A stretch of DNA of 64,000 nucleotides from Campylorhamphus procurvoides. Its lineage: Eukaryota; Chordata; Aves; Passeriformes; Dendrocolaptidae. How positions within the stretch are numbered: the first letter of the stretch is position 1; each line of letters begins with the position of its first letter. Where the stretch lies: positions 466,485 through 530,484 of the forward strand of contig WBMV01006537.1 in assembly GCA_013396655.1 (NCBI GenBank), in the 5' to 3' direction. The notes below the pieces were generated by a model. The model was not told the origin of the DNA, made no database searches, and was given only the letters and a program-made list of their open reading frames with translations. Made by a program: the position numbers and the translations under genes. Below are positions 12,591 to 25,820 of the stretch, piece after piece.

Positions 12591-15500
12591 GGTAACTGGT
12601 AGCAGTAATTGTTAGGCAACCATGGCAAAACTTCAACAAATCTCTTACAGGCCCTAAACAAACATACCTCAATAATAAAATATAGTTTGGAAGTGAGTTA
12701 GAAGAATAAAACAAACAGTATGAGTTAATTTATTATGCAGAAAAAAATCAGTGAGATCAATATTACCTATACTGGAGTAAAACTCAAGGCAAATGTTAAA
12801 CACTATATAAGTGGTTACCTCCACAGGCTGTTTCACCAAGGTTTCTCCTTCCCACTTACATAGCCCTTTCCCTTTAATATACTGTCTCTGCTTTGTAGTT
12901 GCTCTTTTACATTCTGTCTGGTGTAAGTTCAGTGGAACACAGCAGCAATCTTCTTTCCTGTCCTATTCTTTGCTAGAAATGATTGTTCCTTTTAAGTGCA
13001 TAGTTTCTGATAATGTGTTTGATGGCTGCTGCTGGGCTTTTCACAGAGATATCAATAAGAGTGTTGAGAGAAGCATCACTCTTTTTCCTCTAAGTTTATT
13101 ATGAAAAGAACACTGAAAAAAATGTTATATAAAAAGTGTTATGAGGAAAAAAAATATTGTGAGTGTCCAATAATTTACAGGTTTTAACACAACTTTCTTC
13201 AAGCTCAAGGTGTTTTGTTGCACCTTGTATCAGCACCTTAATCTGTGAATCTATGGGTATGTGCAAATTTATGTGTACTCCAGAAAAGGTTTCTGGATTA
13301 GAAGAAATTAATTGGAATGAGACACAATAAAATGTCTCTCTTTCATCTTTAGCCATACTTCTTTTATATTCCTCACTAATGTAGCACCTAAGGATACTGC
13401 AACTACAAATTGTTTCAAAACTTTCACCAAATCAACAAAGAAAAAATACATTCTGTTTCTTCAGCTAATGCAAATGTAAATTTGGTGCAGTGGAATTGAT
13501 TTAATGCAACACTAGAAATTGAAAACAGGTTTGTGTATAGTTATTTTGCTGATCCTTACCATAAAGTTGGACAGAGAAAATAGAAGTACAAAATGGTTGC
13601 AAAGATCCTTGTTCAAAGAAAGCCCTATGTCCTGCCCTTAACCCAATGTGTCATTTTACTGTGGGACTTCGGGAGTCTGCAGATGGCACACATCCCAGAG
13701 ATAGCTATGTCTTGCTAGGTGGCTGTGCAGTGTCTCTGCAGCTTCCCTTGAAACATAAACAGAATTTATCACCATTTCCTATCCTGGAGGTAGGTCATAT
13801 ATCAGGGAAGGTGTAACCCTATACAGTGGGGTTTCATCTCTTCCCAAGCAACAAAATTATTGGAAGACAGAAGGCAGGAGAAACTGAATTGTGAGCATTG
13901 CCAAAAGTGGCATCATAGTTCAGGCCACATTCTGAAGTTCAGGCCCAGAGCACTGACCTATTGAGTTGCCTACCACGTACAAACATGTATTTGGGAACTG
14001 AACCTACTGTGGTTTCTTTCATCTTACCTTTCCATCCTTTCTTGACACCAAAATATATTTTACTATGTCTGGATGCTCTGCTTACTTTGCCAGGTGGTGT
14101 CTATGAAACAAATAGAACTTGGGGACAGAGGCAGTTTTGCATCACCTTTTTTCTCTCTTCAGGATTCTTCTACCTTGTGTCATAAGCCAGTTCCAGGTGT
14201 CAGCTGATGTGCTGCCCAGTCCTACCTGGGCTATGGCCCAACCAGGTTGCCCTACAATCCTCCAGAACAGCCCTGCTATTAGACCAGTCAATACCTTCCT
14301 GCATCTGAACTTTATTCACAGAGGTTGCTTCAAATGCTATTTTTTTGTATGAACAGTGCTGTCCCACAAACGCTGCCTTCATCATTCCTCTGATTCCTCA
14401 TGGTACAGGCTTCCTTCCAGTCTTTAATGAGTGAAATTCCTACATCCTCTTTTCAAGACATCGTTTGTGTCACTGCCTCCAAAGTGATGAGCTTTGTTTG
14501 CTGCCTCAGTCCTGAGACTCTCATCTGGTTCTTTCAAATAGTATAAGCACCATAAGTCATTATTTCTCTTGTGTTAGAAAATACATCTCAGAAAACACAG
14601 CTACTTGAACTGCCTCAACTTGTCATCAGCAAGATGAACAGAATAAATTATTTCACAGAAAACAAATTATGCTCATGATGAAATATCACATCTATTTGGA
14701 AAGGTGATTTGTGTGTTTTGCAACAGCATGAAATCTTATTTGGGGCTCCTCCTGGCATTTGTAGAGCAAAATTTTCAAATTTCACAGGAAAGGACATCAT
14801 TATCATGGTCATCTTCATGCTGCTGTAATTTATGATCTTAAGTGCTAGCCAAGGTGAACTGAATTTACTGTCTGTACTAAAAATAAGATTTAGGAAAACA
14901 CACCTTAGAAAACATACATTCTACTTGAGCAACAGGACCACAAGAGCACAGGTAGGTCTCTCAATTACCAGGACATGGTTGCCATTGCAATGGCTGAGGA
15001 GTTGGAGATGCCTCTGACTTTTCAGGTCTATTCCCCTGACACACCACGTTGGTGGCTTTGGGGGTTTACCAGACTTGCGCATAGCATTTCACGAGGGACA
15101 GAAACATACTGTGGTCCTAAAAGGCAGCATGGGAGCATTTTCCACAAAACAATCTCTGTCCTTTTAACCCTCATCTTTTAGAGTACACTGCAAAACAGCT
15201 TTCACAAGTTGCTGGATGAATTTGTGGAAGTTAAATAACCAGCTACTAAAAATCATCGTCTCTGAGACATCAGTTGTATGGCTGATTTTAGGTTTCTATT
15301 GATCGCATGCCACCCATTTTCCTGCAGGCAGTAACTACCCCTTCCCTGACCCCGGCACCCCCACTCTAGTTTACCTCCTCTTCTTTCTTTGTGCCTGCCT
15401 TGGCCACTCAGGTGTTCACTTGCTCTTCACCACAGAGCACCTTTATTCCCATACTGATCTTGCTTTCATTTTTCTGCTTCTGTTTCAAGTCTGGAGTGGT

Positions 15501-18500
15501 TTGGTGTGCCAGACAGTATCTCCATTTGTCCACCTGTAGCAAACGCTGCTACCTCACTGCAAAACATGCTCAGATGTGGACTGAAGCCATCACACCCACT
15601 GCAGTAACACTATTACTTCCCCTCTTACTTCCCCAAAACTGTGATTTTCATCCTGGCTTGCCATCTCACCGGCAGCCGGCAGGCTGTGCTGAGGGATCAG
15701 TTTTCTCCACCAGAAACACGCTGAGACTCATTTGCAGAAGCTATGTTGTCCCACAGGCACTACACAGACTTGTTTGTCTGGCCAAGAGAGACACCACTCT
15801 GCCACAAAGTGGAAAGAGGAAAGATACACTTTTCCCCATCAAAAATAACAGAGCAGTTTGTCACCATACACAGAATTCCATGTACTGCCAAGGCTTCTGT
15901 CAGACTATTTTAAACATCCCCTAGTGACAACTAGGATATTTCTTGAGCACAGGAAGATAATACAGGAACTTTCTCACTGACATTAAGTACTTTTTTTCCG
16001 GCAACAAGAAACAAGGTACAGTAATGTAAGAATAATGATGACCAAGATATTCCAAAATATGCAGTGATGAACTAGAGTCAGATGCCAGGAATGGTGCTTC
16101 TGCCCTCTGAGTTGCCAGTGAACATGTTGACCCTCAGGCTCAGAGGGAATGTCAGGAAAGCCAGTGAAGCTCAGCAGTTCTTCTAAGCAGACAAAAATCA
16201 AATGTCCAATGAGCATGATGAGCAACTCATTTCTATTCTTATGAAACTTTGGAACCACCTATGTTTTGTACCACCACAAGAGGGTGTAAGTTAAAAGCAA
16301 GAGCAAAACAAGAGGCAGCCCAAGCCAATGAGGTGTGGGGTCAGAGCTAGCATAAAACAGTGGACGTATGGTGCCCCAGCCCCAACCACTGCCTCCTTCT
16401 AGCCAGCATTCCCACAGCAAGCATGCCAGGAAGGATCCCAAGGGAATATAACTGTGGGTTTTTTTGTAAAGTTTAACTTTCAGGCCCAGAAACAAAATGT
16501 TTGGCCATGCCTTAGGTATAGAAACCAATAGCGCAGTCTGAGGTCACATGAAAGCCGTTCTCTCAGGTTGTCTCCACAATTCCCTGTGTTGCAGGGGGTT
16601 AAAAGCAAATCATTGCTTGGTGAAAAGCAAAGGTAAAACTTTGTGGGAAGCTGAGTCAAGCTAATGTTCTGCTTCTAAAAGGAAAAAGTCACCCTCTTCC
16701 CTCCCACTTCTTTCTTCTGCTTCTTCCTACACAATCCAGCTGTCTCTCTTATCAGGAGTCTGTCAGGCACTGAACTTCTCCATAAGGCAATTTTATTCGT
16801 CATCACTGTAGACAAGTATCCAGCTTGCTGTGTCTGTTCCCTGCTGTCTGACTTGGCTGAGCTGACATAGGTACCAAATGATGAGCAGATTAGCCTGAGG
16901 CAAGCTGTGGGAGCATGTAGGGGACTGGGGGAACAGAGAGGACAGGGACATTCTTCCTTCAGAGAAGGAAAGGAATGTGAGCTCTTAGGACAGGCTCATT
17001 TCCTAGGAAACACACCTTCACCATGTTGCTGCTTGGCTGGCCTATCCAGCTAAACTGAAAACCTTTTGACAAAGGTCCTAATACTCTTTTAATTGAAACA
17101 GGCTTCTCTGTGAACTAAAAAATCCAGGAACATCCTATGCCTGTCAGATGACACCAGAGTTCCTAAAGGATGACTACAGCAAAAAATTGAAGAGAGTTAA
17201 ATACTTTTAAATTAATGAAATAAATGCAGTCTCAAAAATTGCATTGCCAACTGGTGGAAGGCATTCCTCGGTCAGATCTTTCACTGACTCTTTTTAGTTC
17301 CAGATTATACAACTTAATAGTCATTTTAGTCCCATAGAGAAATTGCTTGTTTAAAGAACCAGCAAAACCTTATTTTATTGCATAGCAGTAAACTGAAAAA
17401 TGTGCAGTGAAAAGGAGAAAAAAAAGGCTGAGAAAAGTGTTCGCTCATTTCAGTGTTTAATTGACAAGTGCAAATAAAAGGCTCTCATTCTGCAAGATGT
17501 GTGTATCATTCCATGAAAATCAATTCACACATGTGGGCAACAAGCAGTAAAAAGGCAGAGCTGAGTGCCAACATTGTGCTGGGAGATTTAAACTAGTGAA
17601 GAGAAAAAAAAAAGACTCAGCAGGTAGAATACCAAACTGGGATTCCATATACCTTCATGATGCTGCAGGTCCTACCCCTGCTTAAAAGATACCCGTGCAA
17701 ATATTCCGCTGTGCATTGTTTTTCCTCTCTACACAGAGGATAATGGAATAGACACACCCATACTTCCCTTTGGCCAGTCCTCAGCACCACTGAAAGCTTT
17801 GCACAAGAGCACTGCTATTAGTGTGCACATATCGCATTTCACCAGGTGAGGAATTTTGCTAAAGACTCATAAGTAACATGACTTACCTGAATCTTGCTAG
17901 ACTACTGCTAGTTTCTCTTCACATCCTTCTATTTTTATTATTTTTAGGTGGGGGAAGGTAAAACTGCCATAAGCAACTTCAAGAGTCAGTAATTTGGGTA
18001 GGTCCTAAGGCATCTAGGACAGAGGGAATGGTTCCTAAGATATCGTACGTGAACATCAGCTATTTTCCCTATAGAAATGCTCCATCCTCAAAATGGGCTT
18101 CATGTAGACCAGATGGGGTACATAAGCCTGAGATACTGGTAATTACAATGCTTTCCCAAAGAAATGGATTTTCTCTATTAAAGGCTGAGTCATCTAAAAT
18201 CAATCATTTCAAGGTCATACATCAAGGCTTCTGTATTACCAATGAATTACATGCATTTGTCATTTTTAAATCGTTGCCAGCTTATAAACCACTCCCTTTG
18301 GATTTTTACCAGGAGGAAATAAATTGGAAAAATGTTCTTTTTCCAGAGCAGACAGGTCTTGGAACTTCTCCCATAGCAAATTTCAAGGAATGTAATACTC
18401 TCTTCAACACCTTACAATCTTTTCTCAGTGTTGAAATGCTTAGGTTTTGGCAAGCTCAGCTGCCATTACCCTTATGCAGAGACAAGAATTTCAGTCTGAT

Positions 18501-19860
18501 CTTAGCTCAGAGCTTTTCTAGTCTGTATTTTCCTTTTCCTTTTTTCACCTCAATTTTGTTTCAGTTCATAATGAAGCCAGTTCTTTTTTAAAAATGCAAG
18601 AATATTGCAGCTTGAAGCAAACAAAAATGGGGTAAATCTTCAAGTGTCAAGCTCTCTGACATCTTAAAATGTCTGCTGCTTTGAAATGCCCCACATAAAA
18701 CAGGAAATTCCACTTTGGCTCTACTACTATAAGAAAATCACAGGCTTCCTGTTAACAGATAGACATGTCTCATATAAATGAAGTAAACCCAAGCCTTCAT
18801 TACAATTGGTTACTTTTGTATGACTGAACAAGCAAAAGAGCAAAAAAAAGCCAAAACTCCAAACCCAAACCACATAACAAGGAGTTCTTCACATAGAAGT
18901 ATGCTCACATGGACTTCTTTGTTAATTGAAGAGTTTAAAAAGAACAGGTTTCATATTACATCTGTAATAGACATATAAACACGTACGTGCATAATTTTTC
19001 CAAGTTAGAAATAAGTTTAAATTCTGAATTTCTACAGAGTTTTAAATCAAATACCACATTTTTTAATCCCCTTCCTTCCTTCATTGTCCCAAAACAGCCT
19101 TTTTACTCAATACAAAGATTTCCTCAAAAATTAAAATTATTTGTAAAAAAAAAAAAAGAGAGAAAAGTAGCACATTATTTATTCCTATTAATTCCTGTTT
19201 CAGGTGAAACACCCACATTGATTAAATCATCAGAACTAGATGTAGAAATAGTTCATAATCACCTCATGAAATCTGTCCCATCATAAGAAAGGAAATGACA
19301 TCCCACCTCATTCTGGTGTCTTCTGAAACCTACACCATAAACCAGAGAGATTCAGTTTCTAAAAAAGCTACCAGAGACAGGCTAGAGAAACAGTTGCAAT
19401 CAAATACTGTTATTAGTAATTCCAAAATCTGCATTGCTGGGCTTAATGCGCCAAAGCCAAAAGGCTTTACTGACAGAAAAAGAATTGTGCATGTGCATGC
19501 ATCCATGCACACATACTCTCTCCTGAAAAGTACATGAAACAAGTCCCATAAGGCAGATTGTTAAAGGCTTCTGGACATTCACACACCAGGGATGCACAGC
19601 TCCCTACACCACGAGTTAACAGTACCGGTCTTCCAAATCCAAACCAACAAATAACAATTAATTCAAGCATCACCGAGCAGAGCACAGAATCATCCAAATT
19701 TCTCCTGCTGAGGTGGCTCCCTACTGCATCCATTAGCTATAGCTGCCAGCCTGTGAATACTTCTATCTTTGATTGTGCTTTTCACGCTGCTGTGCAGCCC
19801 ATTGTGATGAACTCAACACCAAGTGAAAACTGTCATATTAATTAGCAATGCCAGAAAATG
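12591..19860. other. Intergenic region between OPRM1 and IPCEF1 (distal part)
   Basis: AT-rich DNA without a recognised gene. Two unusually long open frames on the + strand (15391-15924, 177 codons; 18028-18591, 187 codons) have Cys/Phe/Leu-rich, low-structure translations. I recognise no family or flanking splice pattern, so they are not called as genes. Confidence 0.5.
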
Positions 19861-19868
19861 AATCCTGT

Positions 19869-19874
19869 TTTATT
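19869..19874 (-). terminator. Candidate polyadenylation signal for IPCEF1 (AATAAA on minus strand)
   Basis: TTTATT on the + strand reads AATAAA on the minus strand. I found no other canonical hexamer between here and the IPCEF1 stop at 22906, although an ATTAAA variant occurs at 20480-20485. Using this site would give a 3' UTR of about 3 kb. Inference only. Confidence 0.3.
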
Positions 19875-22800
19875 GCAATTTTCACATCACATTTTCCACA
19901 CTTTCTATTTGTTTTGGGTTTAAATAGTAGTCAGAGAGAATGGAATTAGGCTTCCAGCACTGTGCTTGCATAAAACATACATTTGTTTTCTTGAACACAG
20001 AAATTTGTTAAAATAGTAACTGGATTAAAGTAAACACATTCAAGAATTCTCTGTTCTTTTCTAAGAGAGTAAGCCCATTCTAAGAGATACAGCCCATTTT
20101 CAGCAGAGAACAATAGATATTGACTGACCTTCTGAAAGAGAGTAATTTAAAAACTATTTTAGGCTATGTAATCTGTCAGAACCAGTAGTAGAGTTTGGGC
20201 AGTCCAAAGACATTTGTCTGTTTCTATTTTTGGAAAAGCTGTTTTGTATATGCTTATACAAGCACAGTGTGAAAAGAGCCAACACAGCATGTACAGGCCA
20301 CATAGTGCTTTCCTTTGTATACTGCAGATCTACTTCAACAAATGGAGCTGACTAGGACTTTGCTCACAACTGCAAGGCACTGACTTGTCTGGCCCAGCTC
20401 AACAGGCCATTTAAGCGTGTGCTTGTTTTCAAGATCTAAGTGACAATACTTTGGAGAAAAATGGAGTTTATATGCTTTGTTTAATGAGAAACTCGAACAT
20501 GTGATAGGAAATGTACATGTAATTTGACCTCTGATATTTATCAATTACTGAGCACCACGTAGTTAAAAATGAGATGGACTAAGCAGATTAAATTCCTGCA
20601 CTCCTAATTTTCAATGTGCTCTCAGCAGTTAGTTAATAAATGGTGAAAGATTTAAACAAAAATAAAAACAAAAAAAGAAATAAAAATAATAATAAAAAAA
20701 AGAAAAAAAAGAAAAATACTATCCAACCAAAAAAACCCCAGCCTGAAAATGGGCTTCATAATTATTCTAAACCAAATTGTGCCAGGTATTAAGCTTGCAT
20801 AATGTCTGTCAAATTCTAGTTGGAATTAGTGAAGTAGTGAAATCACCACTCATATGACAATTTCCTGAAAACAAGCAGTTTTTAACCATCCGGGGTTTTG
20901 TGTCTGCTTCCCCATTTAGGCATTGTCACCTACTTCTTGGTCTCAGCTAACATTTGTTCCTCACTAGCAGGCCAACCCAAATTATTAAGTCCTGACCCAA
21001 TATCAGTCCTTACCCTCAAATTCCTTTTATACCTGAGGCAGGGATGCTATACTAAGCATAGGCCTGCTTCTGCATTCAACCCATTTCCCTGATTCACTTC
21101 CATTAAACCCAGTATCAAAGGAGCCTACAACCTTCCTTCAGTTTCCCCTCTCTTATAGCTTGCCCTCTGCTCCTCAGTTCTCACACTCAGCATAGCCTTA
21201 GCTGCCATTTTTTTGATTCACTGAGACATAATACCATGTCTCTAGTTTAAAAGAAAAGCTGCTGAGTGTTAAAAATGCAATATCAACAGTTGAACTAATC
21301 AGTACACAGATGGAAAAGATTTCATATGTTCCCACTAACACTATTAACTTTTGTTTTCTCAGTCAAGCTATGATAAAACATATAATGTATAAAAACAGGT
21401 GACTAAGGCAGCATTTCTATAGTGTATTTTGCCTTAAAAGATAAACTGCATTGAAAACTAATGACAAAGAATATCTTTATAAAACAGCCAACAGAAGTGC
21501 AGATTGCCATAGTTCCTGTAGTGGCATTAATTTGAAAATGGTGGGATAATTCTAGCTTTTCAAAATTCAGCACTCTGCAAAATTCTTCATATTTGTACAC
21601 ATGCAGAAGATGGGAAAGCAAAAAACCCAAACCTTATACTGAGGATCATTAAGCCAAAAAATTACGATCCTGCAGCAAAACCTCTTATCTTTGTTTCCTC
21701 GAAAGGAAATCCTGAAACTTGATAGAAAACTTCTTTTCTGGCCCTAAATTGTACATATTTTCTTCATCTAAAACTCAAACTTAGAAAAACAGAGGAAAAA
21801 GTTATAGCAGATGCCTCAAGGTAGTCTCAGCTGTAGAGCCTTTACTGTGATTTATAATGGAACAAAAAAAAAAAGAGGCGTTTGAAGTCAACTTATAAGC
21901 ACTTACATATGGGTGGGTTTGGTCCATGTGTGCCTATTTATATTAGGATATTAAGCACATATAAATATATAAATAAAACTTATATACAGTACATAGTCAC
22001 GTTCATATAGGCCATAAAATTACATATATCTACAAAAATATTTGCAGCTTTGTTTTATACATTCAGGTCCATATTAGGGATTTAGTTATTTATCTTCTGT
22101 CCTGTGAACTTGATCACCTTCCCAAGTAGGACTCTGGGACGAACTTGTACCTTATATATTCCCAACTGTCAAAAATAAGAAAGAAGAAAATAATCTTCCA
22201 ATGAATTCTGCCAAGTCCATAAGAAAAGTTGACAGTTGTCTCACTGAAGAGTACATTACATGTTAGCTAAAATCAAGTGACCTTCGCTTCTTCATGTAGA
22301 AAGGCAGTACCTTGGTCTGGACCATAAATAAATTTGAAACTCAAAAAACATCAGGCAGAGCTCAGACTGAGTGCTCTGTAGCTGTCTGTAGCATAAACTC
22401 ATGCATAATTATTATTCTGCTTGTCTCAGTTTAAACTGGTAGAGCGGTGAAAGTGAATGAATGGAGAGATGTAAATGGATACATCTGATCACCTTAGAGG
22501 GTAAAAAGGTAAAGTACATCCTGTTGGTATCAGTTTAGCTTCATTTAAAGGTAAGTTACATGGTTAGAGCAATCCAAGTTCTCACATTTATACGGTACAT
22601 ATTACACAGTTCTGTGGCTTCCAGGAGTTGGACATACATCCTTTTCTTCTCCAAAGACAAAACCATTTCTTTGCTGCCTCATTAAATAGTCTTCTTAAGT
22701 ATGCAGCTCAGGTCCGGGTATGCATTTTTAACTTGGGGCACTTGCCCTTTTGACATGAAATGAGTTTTGCAAGAGCAATCAAAACTTTAGAAAAGGGGTT

Positions 22801-22905
22801 GTTTTCCTTCTGAAGAACACTTGCAAAAAACAAATCGCAAGACGCAGCAGCTTAGAGTGCCTGTACGTGAAGATCCATGGAGAAAATCTTGCCATGCACC
22901 ATTGA
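19875..22905 (-). other. IPCEF1: Probable IPCEF1 3' UTR and downstream region
   Basis: Sequence immediately downstream of the IPCEF1 stop on the minus strand. No transposon is recognised and no splice-bounded coding sequence is seen. The extent is uncertain because the polyadenylation site is only guessed from a hexamer at 19869-19874. Confidence 0.4.
20650..20718. repeat. A-rich low-complexity tract
   Basis: About 70 bp composed almost entirely of A with interspersed T, G and C (AAAAT, AAAAC, AAAG units). It lies within the probable IPCEF1 3' UTR or just beyond it, where it would be U-rich in the transcript. Confidence 0.8.
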
Positions 22906-23106
22906 TCATATAGCACTTTCAGTGATTGACTGTGGAGTTACCTCTTGCTCTTCACTATTCTCTGTGGACATGTTCTGGACCTCCTGCTGCTGATAAATAT
23001 CTTGGACCAGCATGATGTTTGTGCTCCTCCACTCTCTGTACTTCAGCGCTGTCAACTTTGGGTCTTCCAGCAACTGGTTAATTGTGGCCAAGTCATGTTC
23101 CTTACA
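22906..23106 (-). CDS. IPCEF1: IPCEF1 last coding exon (C-terminus)
   Basis: The acceptor CTTCCCAG (minus strand) is followed in phase 0 by 66 codons and TGA at 22906-22908, residues 384-449 of the assembled product. The peptide starts CKEHDLATINQLLEDPKLTA and continues KYREW and DIYQQQ. These are hallmark words of the IPCEF1 C-terminus, which in mammals contributes to binding cytohesins, the Arf guanine-nucleotide exchange factors. The final about 20 residues (Glu/Ser/Thr-rich, ending ESAI) diverge from mammals. The stop is followed by the presumed 3' UTR. Confidence 0.96.
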   Translation of the reverse strand, partial: CKEHDLATINQLLEDPKLTALKYREWRSTNIMLVQDIYQQQEVQNMSTENSEEQEVTPQSITESAI

Positions 23107-23784
23107 CTGGGAAGAGAACAAGTGGTTATTTCCCAAAGAAACTGTCAAGTTCATTGTCTAGAACAAAAACACTCTGGGAACATTAGAGAACCATGTCACA
23201 AGGAGGTAGCCTTGTGACTCTAAAAATAAGAACAAGCTTACTCTAAAGCTTTATTCTAAAAGTAAAAGCTTTTTATAATCTTTACTCCAAACGTAAGAGT
23301 GCTTTTAGAGCACAGGTCATCAAAGTTAAGTCTACAGCAAAAATTCATTCCAGCTGAAGGCAAGTTATGGTTTCATCTAGATATTTTTTTAATTGGATTC
23401 TTAACAAAATTTCATGAGAGAAGATTCATGTCAAAATTACATGTTGTTATGCTGTCTCACAACAAGTTAGTACTTGCACGAAAGTAGACAGAACAGGATT
23501 TATTTCTGTAATTCACACCAGTTCTAACTTTCCAAAAAAAATGCTTATTCCATGGCAACTTTATAAATGCCTCTTCTCTAAGCTAGACCGAACATAATTT
23601 CTACACTGGCAGTAAAGTGGCTAGAGCACATATGGCTGCCATCTACCACCAGCTGCTGCTAATAAATCTGGTAGCTACTTTTAGGCAAGAGCAGCTCAGA
23701 TCATATATTGCAGACACCCTGGTTCTCTTGTAAGACATAAGCAGTCAGTGATACAGGAACACTGACACCCTGTGTGTCACCAAA

Positions 23785-24135
23785 TTACAGGATGGTTGAG
23801 CTTGGAAGGGACCTCTGGAAGTCATTTGGTCCAACCCCCTTCCTGAAGCAGAGCCACCTACTAAAGCAGGCTGCCTAACACCATGTGCAGATGACTTTTG
23901 AATATCTCCAAGGATGGAGATTCAACAGCCTCTCTGGACAACCTGTGCCAGTATTTGGTCACTCTCACAGTAAAAAAGTGTTTCTTGATATCCAGAGGAA
24001 ACCTCCCATGCTTCAGTTTGGACCCATCACTTCTGGTCCTGTCCATGGACACCTCTGAAAATAGCCTGGCTCTGTCTTCATTACACCCTCTTTTCATATA
24101 TTGATGTTCTTTAGTGTTCTCACATGTTGTGACAT
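23785..24135 (-). mobile_element. CR1 LINE 3' fragment, minus orientation, in IPCEF1 intron
   Basis: The low-coordinate end carries the CR1 3' block (complement of 'ggaccaaatgacttccagaggtccc'). It continues into the ORF2 C-terminal frame (24178-23861 minus; ...RFPLDIKKHFFTVRVTKYW...). The element is sense to IPCEF1, 5'-truncated and non-functional. The high-coordinate limit is approximate. Confidence 0.92.
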
Positions 24136-25754
24136 TATGAACTACTTTGCTCTTCCGGACCTTATTGCAGTGGACCACAGGATAGAGAAGCCCTAGTTAG
24201 CAGCTACAATTTCTTAATGGAGGCACCGTGCTGCACTAACTAACCTTAACTGCTTTTGCCTGGCTCCATCCCTCCAGGTGGTGTGTAAAAGCAATGGAAT
24301 AGTTCCAACCATCTTCTCTTGCTGCCACCCATTCATCGCACCTGAGGACACTCTGTGCTGGTGGCTGCCTTGAAAACAACTTGAAAATACTTCTACACGT
24401 TCATTTCACTTCCTGATAATAGCAATCAGCTGTTTATACACCCATATTGCTCTGTTACTCTAATGAACCTGCTCTAATCTCTGTCTTGGCTTAGCTGCTT
24501 TTTAAACACAAAAGCCTGTTCAACTGTTCAGTGCCAGCCCTTCTAAGAAGACTTCTGGCATTGAAGCAGAGATATGTGCAGTTAGCCTAAGAGAAGAAGA
24601 GTTGAGATAGGAAGGTAGAAGGGAAAGAATAGTATTTCCACTGGACAAACTTGGTGGCAAAAAGTCATGCCATGGAATTTTTCCCATAGCACTAAATCTA
24701 TTTCCCACATTTGCTGACTGTGATGCATTTGCACAGAGCTTCCCTCTCTTCCAAAGTATCCAAAGCATGTTTTGTTAATGATATATTGTGACAGCAACAT
24801 TAATCTGTTGTTAAAGATGTGGAGTCAAAAGTCTAAAGTTAAAATTGCTCTGAAACTTGCATAAATCACTTCTTAAACTAAAGGGGTTTTAATTAAAGCA
24901 GAGTACATATGGATCAGAAGCAAAAAAAATGCCAGTTTTTACATTTCCATTAGATCATTTTCAATTATCTTATGTCTCATACTATGTGTTAAGAAAATTG
25001 ACCTTAAAAGCACATAATTCCACTGATATAAAGAATATGGCACTTTCCCACAGTAGACATTTGCCTTTCAGGCAGGCTAACTTACACACTGCTGTGTATA
25101 GAACTCTGTTTGTGTCTATGAGAAAGTGTGCTACATTTGTCTTGCCAAAACTCCAGTTTCTTAGTTTGAAAAAAGCAAAAACGAAAAATCGCACATTTTA
25201 TACATTATGAACACTCCAAAAATTACTTTTCCATATTAAATAAAAGTGTTAGACAAGCCTCAGTCTATAAGCACGGTTAATCACAACTTATACATACTCC
25301 CATGCTAAATCAATGCTCATGTCTGGCAGTAAAGCTTCCATTCAGCTCCATGCTGATGAAAGTGATTGTCCCACAGAATACAACTTCATTTTTTACTAAC
25401 TGGCTCTTAGATTTATTAGTGAGGTTTCCATCAGGAAAACCTTTGCAGAATGTTTCTGTATTTAGCTTCCTATCCTATAAAATAGGCATACTTTTTAAAC
25501 TAACTTTGTGTTATATGTTGGGCTCACTTTTTTGTTGATTCAAATGAATACTGCTATATTCACTGCCATATCACTGAAGGCTCTCAAATACTGAGGAGAG
25601 ACTTCACTGTGTCACATATGGAGCCAAGGAGAATGCCTAAATTCCCAAGCACCTTCTCAATTGTCTTTCACAAATTTCAACACAAGCTGAGGTGCCAAAG
25701 CCAAGCCTCCTATTGTAACTAATAATTAAACCAATGACTGTGCTGATAAGTTTT

Positions 25755-25820
25755 TAGAATCATAGAATTTTTAGGGTTAGAAAAGATCTCTAAGATCATC
25801 AAGACCAACCACTTTACATG
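25755..25820 (-). mobile_element. Very short CR1 3' end, minus orientation
   Basis: Only the terminal about 65 bp of CR1 remain: 'gaatcatagaatttttagggttagaaaagatctctaagatcatcaagaccaacca' in two readable halves. It sits in the IPCEF1 intron between the last two coding exons. Confidence 0.85.

Noticed and set aside
15983..16528. Two adjoining minus-strand frames with hydrophobic stretches, suggesting a membrane protein
   Set aside because: Different frames separated by a stop, no conserved motif and no splice context; probably chance Leu/Ile-rich translation.
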